A stretch of DNA of 64,000 bases, taken from positions 1 through 64,000 of the forward strand of contig CAZVRW010000002.1 in assembly GCA_964630265.1 (NCBI GenBank), given 5' to 3'. The position numbers were made by a program, and so were the translations under genes. Every line of letters starts with the position of its first letter. Position 1 is the stretch's first letter. Below, one piece after another: positions 37,743 through 46,639 of the stretch. The notes under the pieces are model-generated. The model saw only the letters and a list, made by a program, of their open reading frames with translations, was not told the origin of the DNA and searched no databases. Source of the stretch: CAZBWP01 sp964630265 (GTDB lineage Bacteria; Pseudomonadota; Alphaproteobacteria; Rhodospirillales; Defluviicoccaceae).

Positions 37743-39128
37743 ATGCTGAAGCGCAGGATGGCCGAAGCGTTCAACGAACCCGAGTGCGCGGCCAATCGCG
37801 CGAAGACCGACAGCGACCGCCGCAAGGGCTGCGCCAGCAGCCTGAAGCCGGGTGCGGCGGCGGGCGGCTGTGCCTTCGACGGCGCCAAGATCGCCTTGCA
37901 GCCGATCTCCGACGCCGCCCATTTGGTGCACGGCCCCATCGCCTGCGAGGGCAACAGTTGGGACAGCCGGCACACCCTGTCCAGCGGTCCGACCCTCTAC
38001 CGCACCGGCTTCACCACCGATCTCACGGAACTGGACATCATCCAGGGCGGCGAGAAGCGGCTCTATCGGGCGATCAAGGAGATCGCCGAGCAGCGGCGGC
38101 CGGCGGCGATCTTCGTCTACGTCACCTGCGTGCCGGCGCTGATCGGCGACGACGTCGATGCGGTCTGCACCGCGGCGCGCGAGCGGCTCGGCCTGCCGGT
38201 GATTCCCGTCAACGCCCCCGGGTTCGCCGGCTCGAAGAGCCTCGGCAACAAGCTGGCCGGGCAGACGCTGATGGAGCACGTGGTCGGCACCCGCGAGCCG
38301 GAGCGGACGACCCCGACGGACATCAACATCATCGGCGAATACAACGTCGCCGGCGAAATGTGGCAGGTGTTGCCCCTGTTCGAACGGCTCGGCGTCCGCA
38401 TTCTCGCCTCGATCACCGGCGACGCCCGCTATCACGAGGTCGCCTGCGCGCACCGGGCGCGGCTCAACATGGTCGTCTGCTCGCAGGCCATGGTCGCCTT
38501 CGCGCGGGCCCTGCGCGAGCGCTATGGCATCCCCTATTTCGAGGGCTCGTTCTACGGCATCGGCGAGACCTCGAGCGCCCTCCGGCAGGTCGCCCGGATG
38601 CTGGTGGAGCGGGGCGCGCCGGCCGATCTGGCCGACCGCACGGACGCCCTGATCGCCACCGAGGAATCCGCGGCGCGCGCCCGCATCGCCCCGCACCGTG
38701 CCCGCCTGGCCGGCAAGCGGGTGCTGCTTTACACCGGCGGCGTCAAGTCCTGGTCGATGATCGCGGCGTTGCAGGAATTGGGGATGGAGGTTGTCGGCAC
38801 GTCGGTGCGCAAGTCCACCGATGACGACAAAGCGCGCATCCAGGAGCTGATGGGCGAGGACGCCCGGACCTTCGGCCAGATCCCGGCGCGCGACCTCTAC
38901 GGCACGCTGAAACGCGGCGAGGCGGACATTCTGCTCTCGGGCGGCCGCACCCAGTTCGTCGCGCTGAAGACCTACACGCCGTGGCTCGACATCAACCAGG
39001 AACGCCATCACGCCTACGCCGGCTATGACGGCATGGTCGAGCTCGCCCGGCGGCTCGACGCCACCATCCACCACCCGGTCTGGCGCGCGGTACGGCAGCC
39101 GGCGCCCTGGGATGGGCCAGTCGGATGA
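37743..39128 (+). CDS. nifE: FeMo-cofactor scaffold protein NifE
   Basis: A 461-residue NifE, which with NifN forms the scaffold that matures NifB-co into FeMo-cofactor. It is homologous to NifD and retains cysteines in GGCAFDGAKIAL, HGPIACEGNSWD and VYVTCVPALIGDD. GIPYFEGSFYGIGETSSALR and the C-terminal PWLDINQERHHAYAGYDG are typical. The ATG at 37743 has GGGAGGGAG upstream. The frame runs a further 50 codons back but without a start region of NifE character. No sigma-54 promoter was found in the 272-bp gap before it, so it may be read through from nifHDK. Its end overlaps nifN by four bases. Confidence 0.97.
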   Translation: MLKRRMAEAFNEPECAANRAKTDSDRRKGCASSLKPGAAAGGCAFDGAKIALQPISDAAHLVHGPIACEGNSWDSRHTLSSGPTLYRTGFTTDLTELDIIQGGEKRLYRAIKEIAEQRRPAAIFVYVTCVPALIGDDVDAVCTAARERLGLPVIPVNAPGFAGSKSLGNKLAGQTLMEHVVGTREPERTTPTDINIIGEYNVAGEMWQVLPLFERLGVRILASITGDARYHEVACAHRARLNMVVCSQAMVAFARALRERYGIPYFEGSFYGIGETSSALRQVARMLVERGAPADLADRTDALIATEESAARARIAPHRARLAGKRVLLYTGGVKSWSMIAALQELGMEVVGTSVRKSTDDDKARIQELMGEDARTFGQIPARDLYGTLKRGEADILLSGGRTQFVALKTYTPWLDINQERHHAYAGYDGMVELARRLDATIHHPVWRAVRQPAPWDGPVG

Positions 39129-40486
39129 GCGCGATCACGATCAGTAGCAAGGCGTGCAGCGTCAATCCGCTGAAGGCAAGCCCCGCCCTCGGCAGCGCGC
39201 TCGCCTTCCTCGGTCTCGACGGCTGCCTGCCGCTGTTGCATGGCGGCCAGGGATGCACCGCTTTCGCCCTCGTACTGATGGTTCGCCATTTTCGCGAGGC
39301 GATCCCGTTGCAGACGACGGCGATGAGCGAGCTCAATGCCATCCTCGGCGGTGCCGACAACGTGGAGCAGGCGATCGGCACCCTGCACGAGCGCGCCCGG
39401 CCACGGATCATCGGCTTGTGCACGACCGCCCTGACGGAGACTCGCGACGAGGACCTGGCGGGTGATCTCAGGCGCATCCTGCCGGCGCACCCCGAGTGGA
39501 ACGACCTGTCCGTCATTCACGCGGCGACACCCGATTTCGCCGGCGGCCTGGAGGCCGGATGGAGTGCCGCGGTCGAGGCGATCGTCGACGTCCTGGTGGA
39601 GCCCGGCCGGCGGCCGCGCGCGGAGAAGCGGGTCAACCTGTTGACGGCGAGCCATCTGACTCCCGCCGACGTCGAGCTTTTGAAGGACGTGATCGAGAGC
39701 TTCGGGCTCACGGCCGTGGTCCTGCCGGACCTGTCCGCTTCCCTCGACGGTCACATCCCCGACGACCACGTGCCCACGTCCCTCGGCGGCACGGATCGTG
39801 CGGCGATCCGCGGCATGGGGTCCTCTGTGCTGACGCTAGCGGTCGGTGAGCAGACGCGCGCGGCCGCGACGCTGCTGGAGGAGCGGACCGGGGTGCCGTT
39901 CCGGGTGTTCGAGCGGCTCACCGGCCTGGCCGCGTTCGATGCCTTCGTCACGGTTCTCGCCGAGGTCAGTGGCCGGACGGCGCCGATGCGGCTCCGCCGC
40001 GAGCGCAGCCGTCTGGTCGACGCCATGCTGGATTCGCACTTCTTTTTCACCGGTCGGCGGGTGGCGGTGGCGGGCGATCCGGACCTGCTCGAGGCGGCCT
40101 GCTCCCTGCTCGCGGACATGGACTGTGACCTCGTCGCCGCCGTCACCACCCGGGCGACGCCGGCGGCGGCGCGCGTGCCGATCGAGACCGTCGTCGTCGG
40201 CGACCTCGACGACCTGGAACGGGGCGCCCTCGCCAGCGGCTGTGATCTGGTGGTGACCAACGCGCACGGCCGCGAGCTGGCCCAGCGCCTCGGGGCGCCG
40301 CTGTTCCGTTGGGGCTTTCCGGAATTCGACCGGCTCGGCGCCGGCCATCGGCTCACCGTCGGCTACCGTGGCACGCGCGATCTCCTGTTCGAGATCGGCA
40401 ACCTGTTGTTGGACCACGAGACCGAAAGTCCGGCCCATGAACGCCGCGACCGGGAGGTGAGCCATGAAACCCACGTCGATGCGTAG
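39125..40486 (+). CDS. nifN: FeMo-cofactor scaffold protein NifN
   Basis: A 453-residue NifN, the NifK-like partner of NifE. It starts with SKACSVNPLKASPALGSALAF and keeps HGGQGCTAFALVLMVRHF, which matches the NifK region around its P-cluster cysteine. FRWGFPEFDRLGAGHRLTVGY is a late family block. The start overlaps the nifE stop (ATGA), indicating translational coupling for equal amounts of the two subunits. It overlaps the longest version of nifX by 23 bases. Confidence 0.97.
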   Translation: MSAITISSKACSVNPLKASPALGSALAFLGLDGCLPLLHGGQGCTAFALVLMVRHFREAIPLQTTAMSELNAILGGADNVEQAIGTLHERARPRIIGLCTTALTETRDEDLAGDLRRILPAHPEWNDLSVIHAATPDFAGGLEAGWSAAVEAIVDVLVEPGRRPRAEKRVNLLTASHLTPADVELLKDVIESFGLTAVVLPDLSASLDGHIPDDHVPTSLGGTDRAAIRGMGSSVLTLAVGEQTRAAATLLEERTGVPFRVFERLTGLAAFDAFVTVLAEVSGRTAPMRLRRERSRLVDAMLDSHFFFTGRRVAVAGDPDLLEAACSLLADMDCDLVAAVTTRATPAAARVPIETVVVGDLDDLERGALASGCDLVVTNAHGRELAQRLGAPLFRWGFPEFDRLGAGHRLTVGYRGTRDLLFEIGNLLLDHETESPAHERRDREVSHETHVDA

Positions 40487-40988
40487 ACTGCGCGTCGTCC
40501 CCACCGATGTGCCGCCGGGCGGCTCTCCGGACCCGGCGGCGGAAGGAGCGAGCATGCGGATCGCCTTTGCCACCCAGGATTTGAGAACCCTGGACGCCCA
40601 TTTCGCCGGCGCCAAGAACCTCGCCATCTACGATGTCGGCCCGGACGGCCACCGCTTCCTCGAGGCGATCCGCTTCGACTCCACCAGTGGCGAGGACGGC
40701 GTGCACGCCGAGCCCGACGAGGATCGGATCACGCCCCGCGTCGATGCCCTCGAGGGCTGCACGCTGCTGTTCGTGCTGGCGATCGGCGGCCCCGCCGCCG
40801 CCAAGGTGGTGAACCGGCGGGTCCACCCGATCAAGGTGCCGAAGCCCGAGCCGATCGCCCAGGTCCTCGAGCGGGTGCAGACCATGCTCAACGGCACGCC
40901 GCCGCCGTGGCTGCGCAAGGCGCTCGGTCGCGATGCCGGCGCGCCGGCCTCGTTCCTCGACGACGACGCTCCGAGTGGGGCGGCCTGA
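40464..40988 (+). CDS. nifX: nitrogenase cofactor carrier protein NifX
   Basis: A NifX of up to 174 residues, a small carrier that holds NifB-co or the VK-cluster between NifB and NifEN. The core RIAFATQDLRTLDAHFAGAK is the NifX/NafY/NifB-C fold. Start choice is open: ATG at 40464 gives an N-terminal tail (MRRLRVVPTDVPP) similar to that of Azotobacter NifX, while ATG at 40554 has a much stronger GGAAGGAG ribosome site and gives 144 residues. It ends in the overlap with the DUF269 gene. Confidence 0.93.
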   Translation: MKPTSMRRLRVVPTDVPPGGSPDPAAEGASMRIAFATQDLRTLDAHFAGAKNLAIYDVGPDGHRFLEAIRFDSTSGEDGVHAEPDEDRITPRVDALEGCTLLFVLAIGGPAAAKVVNRRVHPIKVPKPEPIAQVLERVQTMLNGTPPPWLRKALGRDAGAPASFLDDDAPSGAA

Positions 40989-41473
40989 TGACGGCGCCCA
41001 CCTCCGCGCTGCCCACCGACGCCCCCGCGGCGACGTCCGGCGGCGGCTTCACCAGCGCGCTGGTCACGTTGATGCGGGCACACGACCCCTACGGCGTCTG
41101 GGCGCGGACGGCCGACGAGGCGCTGTTGGCGACCTTCGTGCGGACGCCGGCGCAGCGCCGCTCCACCGACGTGCTGGGCTCGCCCGATGCCCGCGCCCTG
41201 TGGCGCGTCGAAGTGTTCTTCAACGCCGTCGGCTTGGCCGCGACGCGGCGGACAGGCGTCGATGTCATCAGCCTGTCGAAGGTGACCGATGAAGGTTTCG
41301 GCCGTGTCGTCCTGACCGCCGGTCGTCTCGTCGTTCTCGACCGGCCGCTCCGCGACGTGCACCGCTTCGGCTTCGACTCGGTGGCGGCGCTGCAGTCGGC
41401 CGGCGATCGCATGATCGATGACGTCGCCGGATTGATCGAGCGGTTCGCCGATGTCGCCCGCACCACCTCTTGA
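40988..41473 (+). CDS. NifX-associated nitrogen fixation protein (DUF269)
   Basis: A 161-residue member of the family regularly found after nifX; its exact role in cofactor assembly is unknown. FTSALVTLMRAHDPYGVWARTAD and FFNAVGLAATRRTGVDVISLSK are family blocks. The ATG overlaps the nifX stop, giving coupled translation. The 3' end lies just before the fdxB gene. It is part of the nifENX unit. Confidence 0.93.
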   Translation: MTAPTSALPTDAPAATSGGGFTSALVTLMRAHDPYGVWARTADEALLATFVRTPAQRRSTDVLGSPDARALWRVEVFFNAVGLAATRRTGVDVISLSKVTDEGFGRVVLTAGRLVVLDRPLRDVHRFGFDSVAALQSAGDRMIDDVAGLIERFADVARTTS

Positions 41474-41490
41474 TGAAAAAGGACCCAGCC

Positions 41491-41793
41491 ATGACCCAGT
41501 TTCAGCCTGTTTCCCGCGACGGAACGCCGTGGGAGCCCATGTACATCGAGGCCATCGATCCCGAGAGCTGCATTGGCTGCGGCCGCTGCTACAAGGTGTG
41601 CGGTCGCGGCGTGCTGGCGATGATGGGGGCGACCGAAGATGGTGAGGTGGTCGACGCCGACGATGATGAGGCGGAGCGCATGATCATGACCATCGCCGCC
41701 AAGGGCAAGTGCATCGGTTGCGGTGCGTGCGCCCAGGTCTGCAGCACCAAGGCGCAGACCCACATCCCCGCGTCCGCGGCCCTTGCCGCCTGA
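41491..41793 (+). CDS. fdxB: nif-specific ferredoxin III
   Basis: A 100-residue ferredoxin with two [4Fe-4S] motifs, CIGCGRCYKVCGRGVL and CIGCGACAQVCSTKAQ, separated by about 45 residues, as in nif-specific ferredoxin III. The ATG at 41491 has AAAAAGGA at seven bases; earlier in-frame starts at 41470 and 41473 would overlap the previous gene. Likely an electron donor for cofactor synthesis or NifH. It lies between the DUF269 gene and nifQ, the common alphaproteobacterial order. Confidence 0.94.
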   Translation: MTQFQPVSRDGTPWEPMYIEAIDPESCIGCGRCYKVCGRGVLAMMGATEDGEVVDADDDEAERMIMTIAAKGKCIGCGACAQVCSTKAQTHIPASAALAA

Positions 41794-41811
41794 CCGGGCG
41801 GGAGTGACGCC

Positions 41812-42435
41812 GTGCTCGGCCTTCAGGGGCTGCATGGGCGCTTGATCGACGGCGGCCGTGGCGATCCCTTCGATCGCCACGTCTTCGCCTGCGCCATCGT
41901 CGCCGGTCTGGCCGAGGATGATCGGCCGCTGACCGAGGCTCTCGGCCTCGCGCCGTTCGCCCTCGCAACCATCCTCGGCGCCTACTTTCCCAGGGCCTGG
42001 CGCATCCTGCCGGCGCGGACCCGCGGCGCCGACGCCGGCGCCGATGCCCTGGAGGAGCCCGATCTGCGCGTTCTGCTGCTCGAGCACCGCACCCGGGGCG
42101 CCGTTGCCGAGGGCTGGCTCGCCAGCATCATCGCCCGCCGCTCACTCGCCGCCAATCACCTCTGGCAGGACCTGGGCCTGTTCGGCCGCGACGAGTTGAA
42201 CACGCTCATGCACCGACACTTCCACAGCCTGAAGCAGCGCAACAGCCGCGACATGAAGTGGAAGAAGTTCTTCTATCGCGAGCTCTGCGAACGCGACGGC
42301 GTCGTCATCTGCAAGTCGCCGAACTGCAGCGTCTGTGCCGACGTCGCCTTCTGTTTCGGCCCCGAAGCCGGCGAGCCGTTGTCGGCTGTGCGGTTCGGGC
42401 TGTCCGAAGTCCGACAAAGCCAACACGTCGGCTGA
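41812..42435 (+). CDS. nifQ: molybdenum donor protein NifQ
   Basis: A 207-residue NifQ, the Mo-Fe-S protein that delivers molybdenum to NifEN/NifH for FeMo-cofactor. The cluster motif CKSPNCSVCADVAFC (C-X4-C-X2-C-X5-C) is intact at the C-terminal end, and NHLWQDLGLFGRDELNTLM with RNSRDMKWKKFFY match the family. The GTG at 41812 follows GGGAG. Its presence supports a Mo-dependent enzyme. The 3' end of the gene contains the NifA box for the next operon. Confidence 0.95.
   Translation: MLGLQGLHGRLIDGGRGDPFDRHVFACAIVAGLAEDDRPLTEALGLAPFALATILGAYFPRAWRILPARTRGADAGADALEEPDLRVLLLEHRTRGAVAEGWLASIIARRSLAANHLWQDLGLFGRDELNTLMHRHFHSLKQRNSRDMKWKKFFYRELCERDGVVICKSPNCSVCADVAFCFGPEAGEPLSAVRFGLSEVRQSQHVG
42401..42416 (+). 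promoter_or_regulatory. NifA upstream activator site (nifIscA-nifUSVW)
   Basis: TGT-N10-ACA with a perfect consensus lies inside the 3' end of nifQ, about 75 bp upstream of the sigma-54 promoter at 42491. Confidence 0.8.
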
Positions 42436-42490
42436 CGCTCCGGCCTACCCGCCGGAATAAAAATCCAACCAAATCATTGTTCTAATAGTT

Positions 42491-42506
42491 TGGCACGCGG
42501 TTTGCT
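42491..42506 (+). promoter_or_regulatory. sigma-54 promoter of the nifIscA-nifUSVW operon
   Basis: TGGCACGCGGTTTGCT is the full consensus at both -24 and -12, with ten bases between GG and GC. Transcription would start near 42518, 34 bases before the first gene. This is the best sigma-54 match in the window. Confidence 0.95.
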
Positions 42507-42551
42507 TCTCACTGGATATCGACATCGCCGATCGAGAGGAGAGACGACCCC

Positions 42552-42875
42552 ATGGTGGCATTGACAGCAAAGGCGCAGGACGTCGTTCATCGCCTCGTCG
42601 ACGAGGCGACGACGGGCGTCACCGGCCTCAGGATCATGGTCAACGAGGGCGGCTGCTCCGGTCTGCAGTACGTCTTCGGTCTCGAACTCGCACCCAACGC
42701 CGACGACCGGGTCTTCGAGTTCGGCGATGTCAAGGTGTTCGTCGACCCCGCCAGCCTGCCGATCGTCGATGGTCTGCAGATCGACTTTGTCGAAGGGCTC
42801 GAGACCTCCGGCTTCGTCTTCGACAACCCCAATGCCCGCGACGTTTGCAGTTGCGGCAAGTCGTTCGCGAACTGA
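42552..42875 (+). CDS. nif-linked IscA/HesB-type Fe-S assembly protein
   Basis: A 107-residue A-type Fe-S carrier, often called NifIscA when next to nifU. The three conserved cysteines are present: Cys in NEGGCSGLQYVFG and the C-terminal CSCG. It would carry clusters built on NifU to apo-nitrogenase proteins. It opens the operon nifIscA-nifU-nifS-nifV-nifW and lies 13 bp before nifU. Confidence 0.94.
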   Translation: MVALTAKAQDVVHRLVDEATTGVTGLRIMVNEGGCSGLQYVFGLELAPNADDRVFEFGDVKVFVDPASLPIVDGLQIDFVEGLETSGFVFDNPNARDVCSCGKSFAN

Positions 42876-42888
42876 CCGGGAGGACGCC

Positions 42889-43809
42889 ATGTGGGACTAC
42901 ACCGCGACGGTCAAAGACCATTTCTTCAACCCGCGCAACATCGGTGTGCTGGACGACGCCAATGGTGTCGGTGAGGTCGGCTCCATCAGTTGCGGCGATG
43001 CGTTGCGGCTGATGCTGCGCGTCGACGACGCGACCGGCCGCATCACCGCCGCCACCTTCCAGACCTTCGGCTGTGGCTCGGCCATCGCCTCGTCGTCGGC
43101 GTTGACCGAGATGATCATCGGCAAGACGCCCGACGAGGCGCTGGCGATCAGCAACCAGGACATTGCCGACTATCTCGGCGGTCTGCCGGTGGAGAAGATG
43201 CACTGCTCGGTCATGGGCGCCGAGGCGCTGCGCGCGGCGATCGCCAACTATCGGGGCGAGGCCGCGCCGGCCGACCAGCACGACGACGGCGCCCTCGTCT
43301 GCCGCTGTTTCGGTGTCGACGCGGGTCTGCTCGAACGCACCATACGCGGCAACCGGCTGACCGACGTCTCCATGGTCGTCGCCTACACCAAGGCGGGCGG
43401 CCAGTGCGGCGCCTGCCGCGAGAAGATCGAGGGGCTGCTCGAGAGCGTCAACGCCGGCATGGTCGGCGAAGGGCTGCTCGATCCGGCGGCGGCGTTCCGG
43501 GCCGGCGCGTCGCCGTCGGAGCCCGTCGGTTCGCCGGCGCCGGACGCTGCGGCCGGCGTCGCGACGGTGCGCGAGATCCTGGCGATCCAGAAAGGTATCG
43601 ACGCCATGCGGCCGCTGTTCCAGCGCGACGGCGGCGATGTCGAGTTGGTCGACGTCGATGGCGACCTCGTCGTCGTTCGCCTGTCGGGCGCCTGCGTGCG
43701 CTGCGAGATGGCGTCGGCGACGATCCACAGCCTGCGCGAGCACCTGATGGCGAGCTTGGCCCGACCATTGCGCGTGGTTCCCGAAACCGCCCTGGCCGCT
43801 CTGGCCTGA
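42889..43809 (+). CDS. nifU: Fe-S cluster scaffold protein NifU
   Basis: A 306-residue three-domain NifU. An IscU-like N-terminal domain (about 1-125; SISCGDALRLML, TFQTFGCGSAIASSSA, KMHCSVMG), a central [2Fe-2S] domain (about 135-205; LVCRCFGVD and GGQCGACREKIEGLL) and a C-terminal Nfu domain (about 225-300; CVRCEMASATI). It assembles clusters from NifS-derived sulfur for NifH and NifDK. The ATG at 42889 follows GGGAGG. The domain set is complete. Confidence 0.97.
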   Translation: MWDYTATVKDHFFNPRNIGVLDDANGVGEVGSISCGDALRLMLRVDDATGRITAATFQTFGCGSAIASSSALTEMIIGKTPDEALAISNQDIADYLGGLPVEKMHCSVMGAEALRAAIANYRGEAAPADQHDDGALVCRCFGVDAGLLERTIRGNRLTDVSMVVAYTKAGGQCGACREKIEGLLESVNAGMVGEGLLDPAAAFRAGASPSEPVGSPAPDAAAGVATVREILAIQKGIDAMRPLFQRDGGDVELVDVDGDLVVVRLSGACVRCEMASATIHSLREHLMASLARPLRVVPETALAALA

Positions 43810-43830
43810 GCCCGTCCGAGGAGGTGAAAC

Positions 43831-45033
43831 ATGCGCGCCGTCTATCTTGACAACAACGCGACCACCCGGGTCGATCCACGCGTGGTCGAGGCCATGCTGC
43901 CGTTCTTCAGCGAACAGTTCGGCAATCCCTCGTCCATGCACAGTTTCGGCGAGACCGTGGGGACCCGCATCCGCGAGGCCCGCCGCCAGGTTCAGGCGTT
44001 GCTCGGGGCCGCCTACGAGGACGAGGTGATCTTCACGTCGTGCGGCACCGAAGCCGACAACACCGCGATCCTGTCGGCCTTGAAGACCAATCCGAGCCGC
44101 CGCGAAATCGTCACCAGTGCGGTGGAACACCCGGCCGTGTTGTCCCTGTGCCGACACTTGGAGCGCCACGAAGGCTACACCCTTCACGTCATCCCGGTGG
44201 ATGCCAAGGGACGGCTGGACGTGGACGCTTACGCCCGTGCGCTGTCGCCCAATGTCGCCATCGTCTCGATCATGTGGGCCAACAACGAGACCGGCACCCT
44301 GTTTCCGGTCGAGCTGCTCGCCAAGCTGGCGCACCGGTTCGACATTCCGTTCCACACCGATGCGGTGCAGGCGGTGGGCAAGATCCCCCTCAACCTCGCC
44401 CAGGCGGATATCGACATGCTGTCGCTGTCCGGCCACAAGCTGCATGCGCCGAAGGGGATCGGCGCATTGTACGTGCGGCGCGGCCTGCGCTACCGCCCGC
44501 TGCTGCGCGGCGGCCACCAGGAGCGCGAGCGCCGTGCCGGCACCGAGAACACCGCCGCTATCGTCGCGCTGGGCGCCGCCTGCGGCCTCGCCATGGCGGC
44601 CGTCGACGAGGAGAACACCCGCGTCCGCGCCCTCCGCGACACCCTGGAGCGCGGCATCCTTGCCGCCGTGCCGCGGTGCTTCGTCACCGGCGATCCCAAT
44701 TACCGCCTGCCGAACACCAGCAACATCGCCTTCGAGTTCGTCGAGGGCGAGGCGATCCTCTTGCACCTGAACCGCGCCGGCATCGCCGCCTCGTCGGGCT
44801 CGGCGTGCACGTCCGGATCGCTGGAGCCGTCGCACGTCATGCAGGCGATGGGCGTGCCGTTCACCGCGGCGCATGGCGCCATCCGCTTCTCCCTGTCGCG
44901 GGAGACCACTGCCGAGGACATCGACCACGTGCTCGCGGTGTTGCCGCCCATCGTCGAGCGGCTGCGCGCCATGTCACCCTACTGGAACAGCGGCATGCCG
45001 CTGGCCGACGCGTTCCAGCCGGCGTTCGCCTGA
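43831..45033 (+). CDS. nifS: cysteine desulfurase NifS
   Basis: A 400-residue PLP cysteine desulfurase giving sulfur to NifU. Lys203 in SGHKLHAPKGIG is the PLP lysine; Cys326 in SSGSACTSGSLEPSHV is the persulfide cysteine. The N-terminus YLDNNATTRVDPRVVEAM is canonical. GAGGAGG precedes the ATG and the gap to nifU is 21 bp. Confidence 0.97.
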   Translation: MRAVYLDNNATTRVDPRVVEAMLPFFSEQFGNPSSMHSFGETVGTRIREARRQVQALLGAAYEDEVIFTSCGTEADNTAILSALKTNPSRREIVTSAVEHPAVLSLCRHLERHEGYTLHVIPVDAKGRLDVDAYARALSPNVAIVSIMWANNETGTLFPVELLAKLAHRFDIPFHTDAVQAVGKIPLNLAQADIDMLSLSGHKLHAPKGIGALYVRRGLRYRPLLRGGHQERERRAGTENTAAIVALGAACGLAMAAVDEENTRVRALRDTLERGILAAVPRCFVTGDPNYRLPNTSNIAFEFVEGEAILLHLNRAGIAASSGSACTSGSLEPSHVMQAMGVPFTAAHGAIRFSLSRETTAEDIDHVLAVLPPIVERLRAMSPYWNSGMPLADAFQPAFA

Positions 45034-45045
45034 GGGCCGCGACCG

Positions 45046-46188
45046 ATGGCCCCCGCCACCCCCGTGATCCACGACACCACGCTCCGCGATGGCGAGCAGA
45101 CCGCCGGCGTCGCCTTCACCGCGGCGGAGAAGGTGGTGATCGCCCGGGCGCTGAGCGATGCCGGCGTGCCGGAGATCGAGGTCGGCATCCCGGCCATGGG
45201 CGCCGATGAGCAGGACTCCATCCGCGCCGTCGTCGCCGCAGCGCTGCCGGTTCGCCTGGTCGGCTGGTGCCGGGCACGGGAAGGCGACATCGACGCCGCC
45301 GTCGCCTGCGGCCTGGGTGCCGTCAACGTCTCCATGCCGGTCTCCGATGCCATGCTGCACGGCAAGCTGGGGCGCGACCGGGCCTGGGCGCGGGAGACCG
45401 TCGCTCAGATCGTCGCTTATGCCCGTGACCGCGGCCTCGCGGTTGCCGTCGGCGGCGAGGATGCGTCCCGCGCCGCCGCCGACTCGGTGCTGGCGATGAT
45501 CGAGACCAGCGAAGCCGCCGGCGCCCATCGCTTCCGCTTTGCCGACACGCTGGGGGTGCTCGATCCCTTCCGGACCTTTGACGTCATCGGCTGGCTCAGG
45601 GCGCGCACGTCGCTGGAACTGGAGATCCACGCCCACGACGACCTCGGGCTGGCCACCGCCAATTCCCTGGCGGCGGTCCGCGCCGGGGCGACGCACATCA
45701 ACACCACGGTCAACGGCCTCGGCGAACGCGCCGGCAACGCGCCGCTGGAAGAGGCCGTCGTCGGCCTGAGCGAACTCTACGGCGTCGACACCGGCGTCGA
45801 TGGCCGGCGCCTCAAGGCGATCTCGACCCTGGTCGCCGGCGCATCCGGCCGGCCGGTGCCGGTGAACAAGAGCATCGTCGGCGACGCCGTCTTCACCCAC
45901 GAGGCGGGGATCCACGTGCACGGGCTGCTGCGGGATCCGCGCACCTACCAGGCGCTGGATCCCGCGGTTCTCGGCTGCCGGCACCGCATCCAGCTCGGCA
46001 AGCATTCCGGCGTCGCCGCCGTGCGCCATGTCTTCGCGGGCCTAGGCATCGCTCTCGATGCGGTGGGCGCCGGCGCGGTCCTGCAGCGGATTCGCAGTCA
46101 TGCCGTCAATACCAAACGGCCGCCGACCATCGAAGACCTGCGCGAACTCTATGCCGAGCTGTCCTCGGTCGCGGGAGAGGTGCGATGA
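45046..46188 (+). CDS. nifV: homocitrate synthase NifV
   Basis: A 380-residue homocitrate synthase, which condenses acetyl-CoA and 2-oxoglutarate to the organic ligand of FeMo-cofactor. It begins PVIHDTTLRDGEQTAGVAF with the metal-site Asp-Thr-Thr-Leu-Arg-Asp-Gly, and has EIHAHDDLGLATANSLAA and VNGLGERAGNAPLEE, shared with isopropylmalate synthases. Context fixes it as NifV. It is 12 bp after nifS, and its stop overlaps nifW. Confidence 0.97.
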   Translation: MAPATPVIHDTTLRDGEQTAGVAFTAAEKVVIARALSDAGVPEIEVGIPAMGADEQDSIRAVVAAALPVRLVGWCRAREGDIDAAVACGLGAVNVSMPVSDAMLHGKLGRDRAWARETVAQIVAYARDRGLAVAVGGEDASRAAADSVLAMIETSEAAGAHRFRFADTLGVLDPFRTFDVIGWLRARTSLELEIHAHDDLGLATANSLAAVRAGATHINTTVNGLGERAGNAPLEEAVVGLSELYGVDTGVDGRRLKAISTLVAGASGRPVPVNKSIVGDAVFTHEAGIHVHGLLRDPRTYQALDPAVLGCRHRIQLGKHSGVAAVRHVFAGLGIALDAVGAGAVLQRIRSHAVNTKRPPTIEDLRELYAELSSVAGEVR

Positions 46189-46535
46189 CCCCACTGCGTG
46201 AAACTTTGGAAAGCCTGCAGACGGCCGAGGAGTTTCTCGACCACTTCGCGATTGCGTACGATCAGCACATCATCGATGTCTGTCGGCTGCATATCCTCAA
46301 GCGCGCCCATGACTACCTTCGCGATCGCGGCGTCCAGTCCCTGGACGACGCGGCGCTGCACGGTGCCTTCGCGCGCGTGCTGCAGCGCGCCTACGACGAT
46401 TTCGTCGTGTCCGATCCGCTGACCGAACGCGTCTTCAAGGTGCTTCAGGAGGCGCCGCACCGACCGCCGCAGCGGGCCAAGACGTTCATCCCGCTGGGCG
46501 ACATCGTCGGAGTCGTGCCCGAGCGCCGCCGCTGA
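46185..46535 (+). CDS. nifW: nitrogenase stabilizing/protective protein NifW
   Basis: A 116-residue NifW, thought to protect or help mature the MoFe protein in the presence of oxygen. Family features: LQTAEEFLDHFAIAYD, NifW-type LHILKRAHDYLRD, and the ending AKTFIPLGDIVGVVPE. The start overlaps the nifV stop by four bases. In Azospirillum the next genes are fixABCX; here they are replaced by the Nfn-type fusion. Confidence 0.95.
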   Translation: MTPLRETLESLQTAEEFLDHFAIAYDQHIIDVCRLHILKRAHDYLRDRGVQSLDDAALHGAFARVLQRAYDDFVVSDPLTERVFKVLQEAPHRPPQRAKTFIPLGDIVGVVPERRR

Positions 46536-46639
46536 TCCTGCGGTCGGCGGCGGTGCGGCATCGTGCCGCGCCGCAGCCGATATCCAGCCCGCGCCGCCGT
46601 GCCGCCGCCCAGGCAGGCCAGAATGAGGTTTCGACCATC

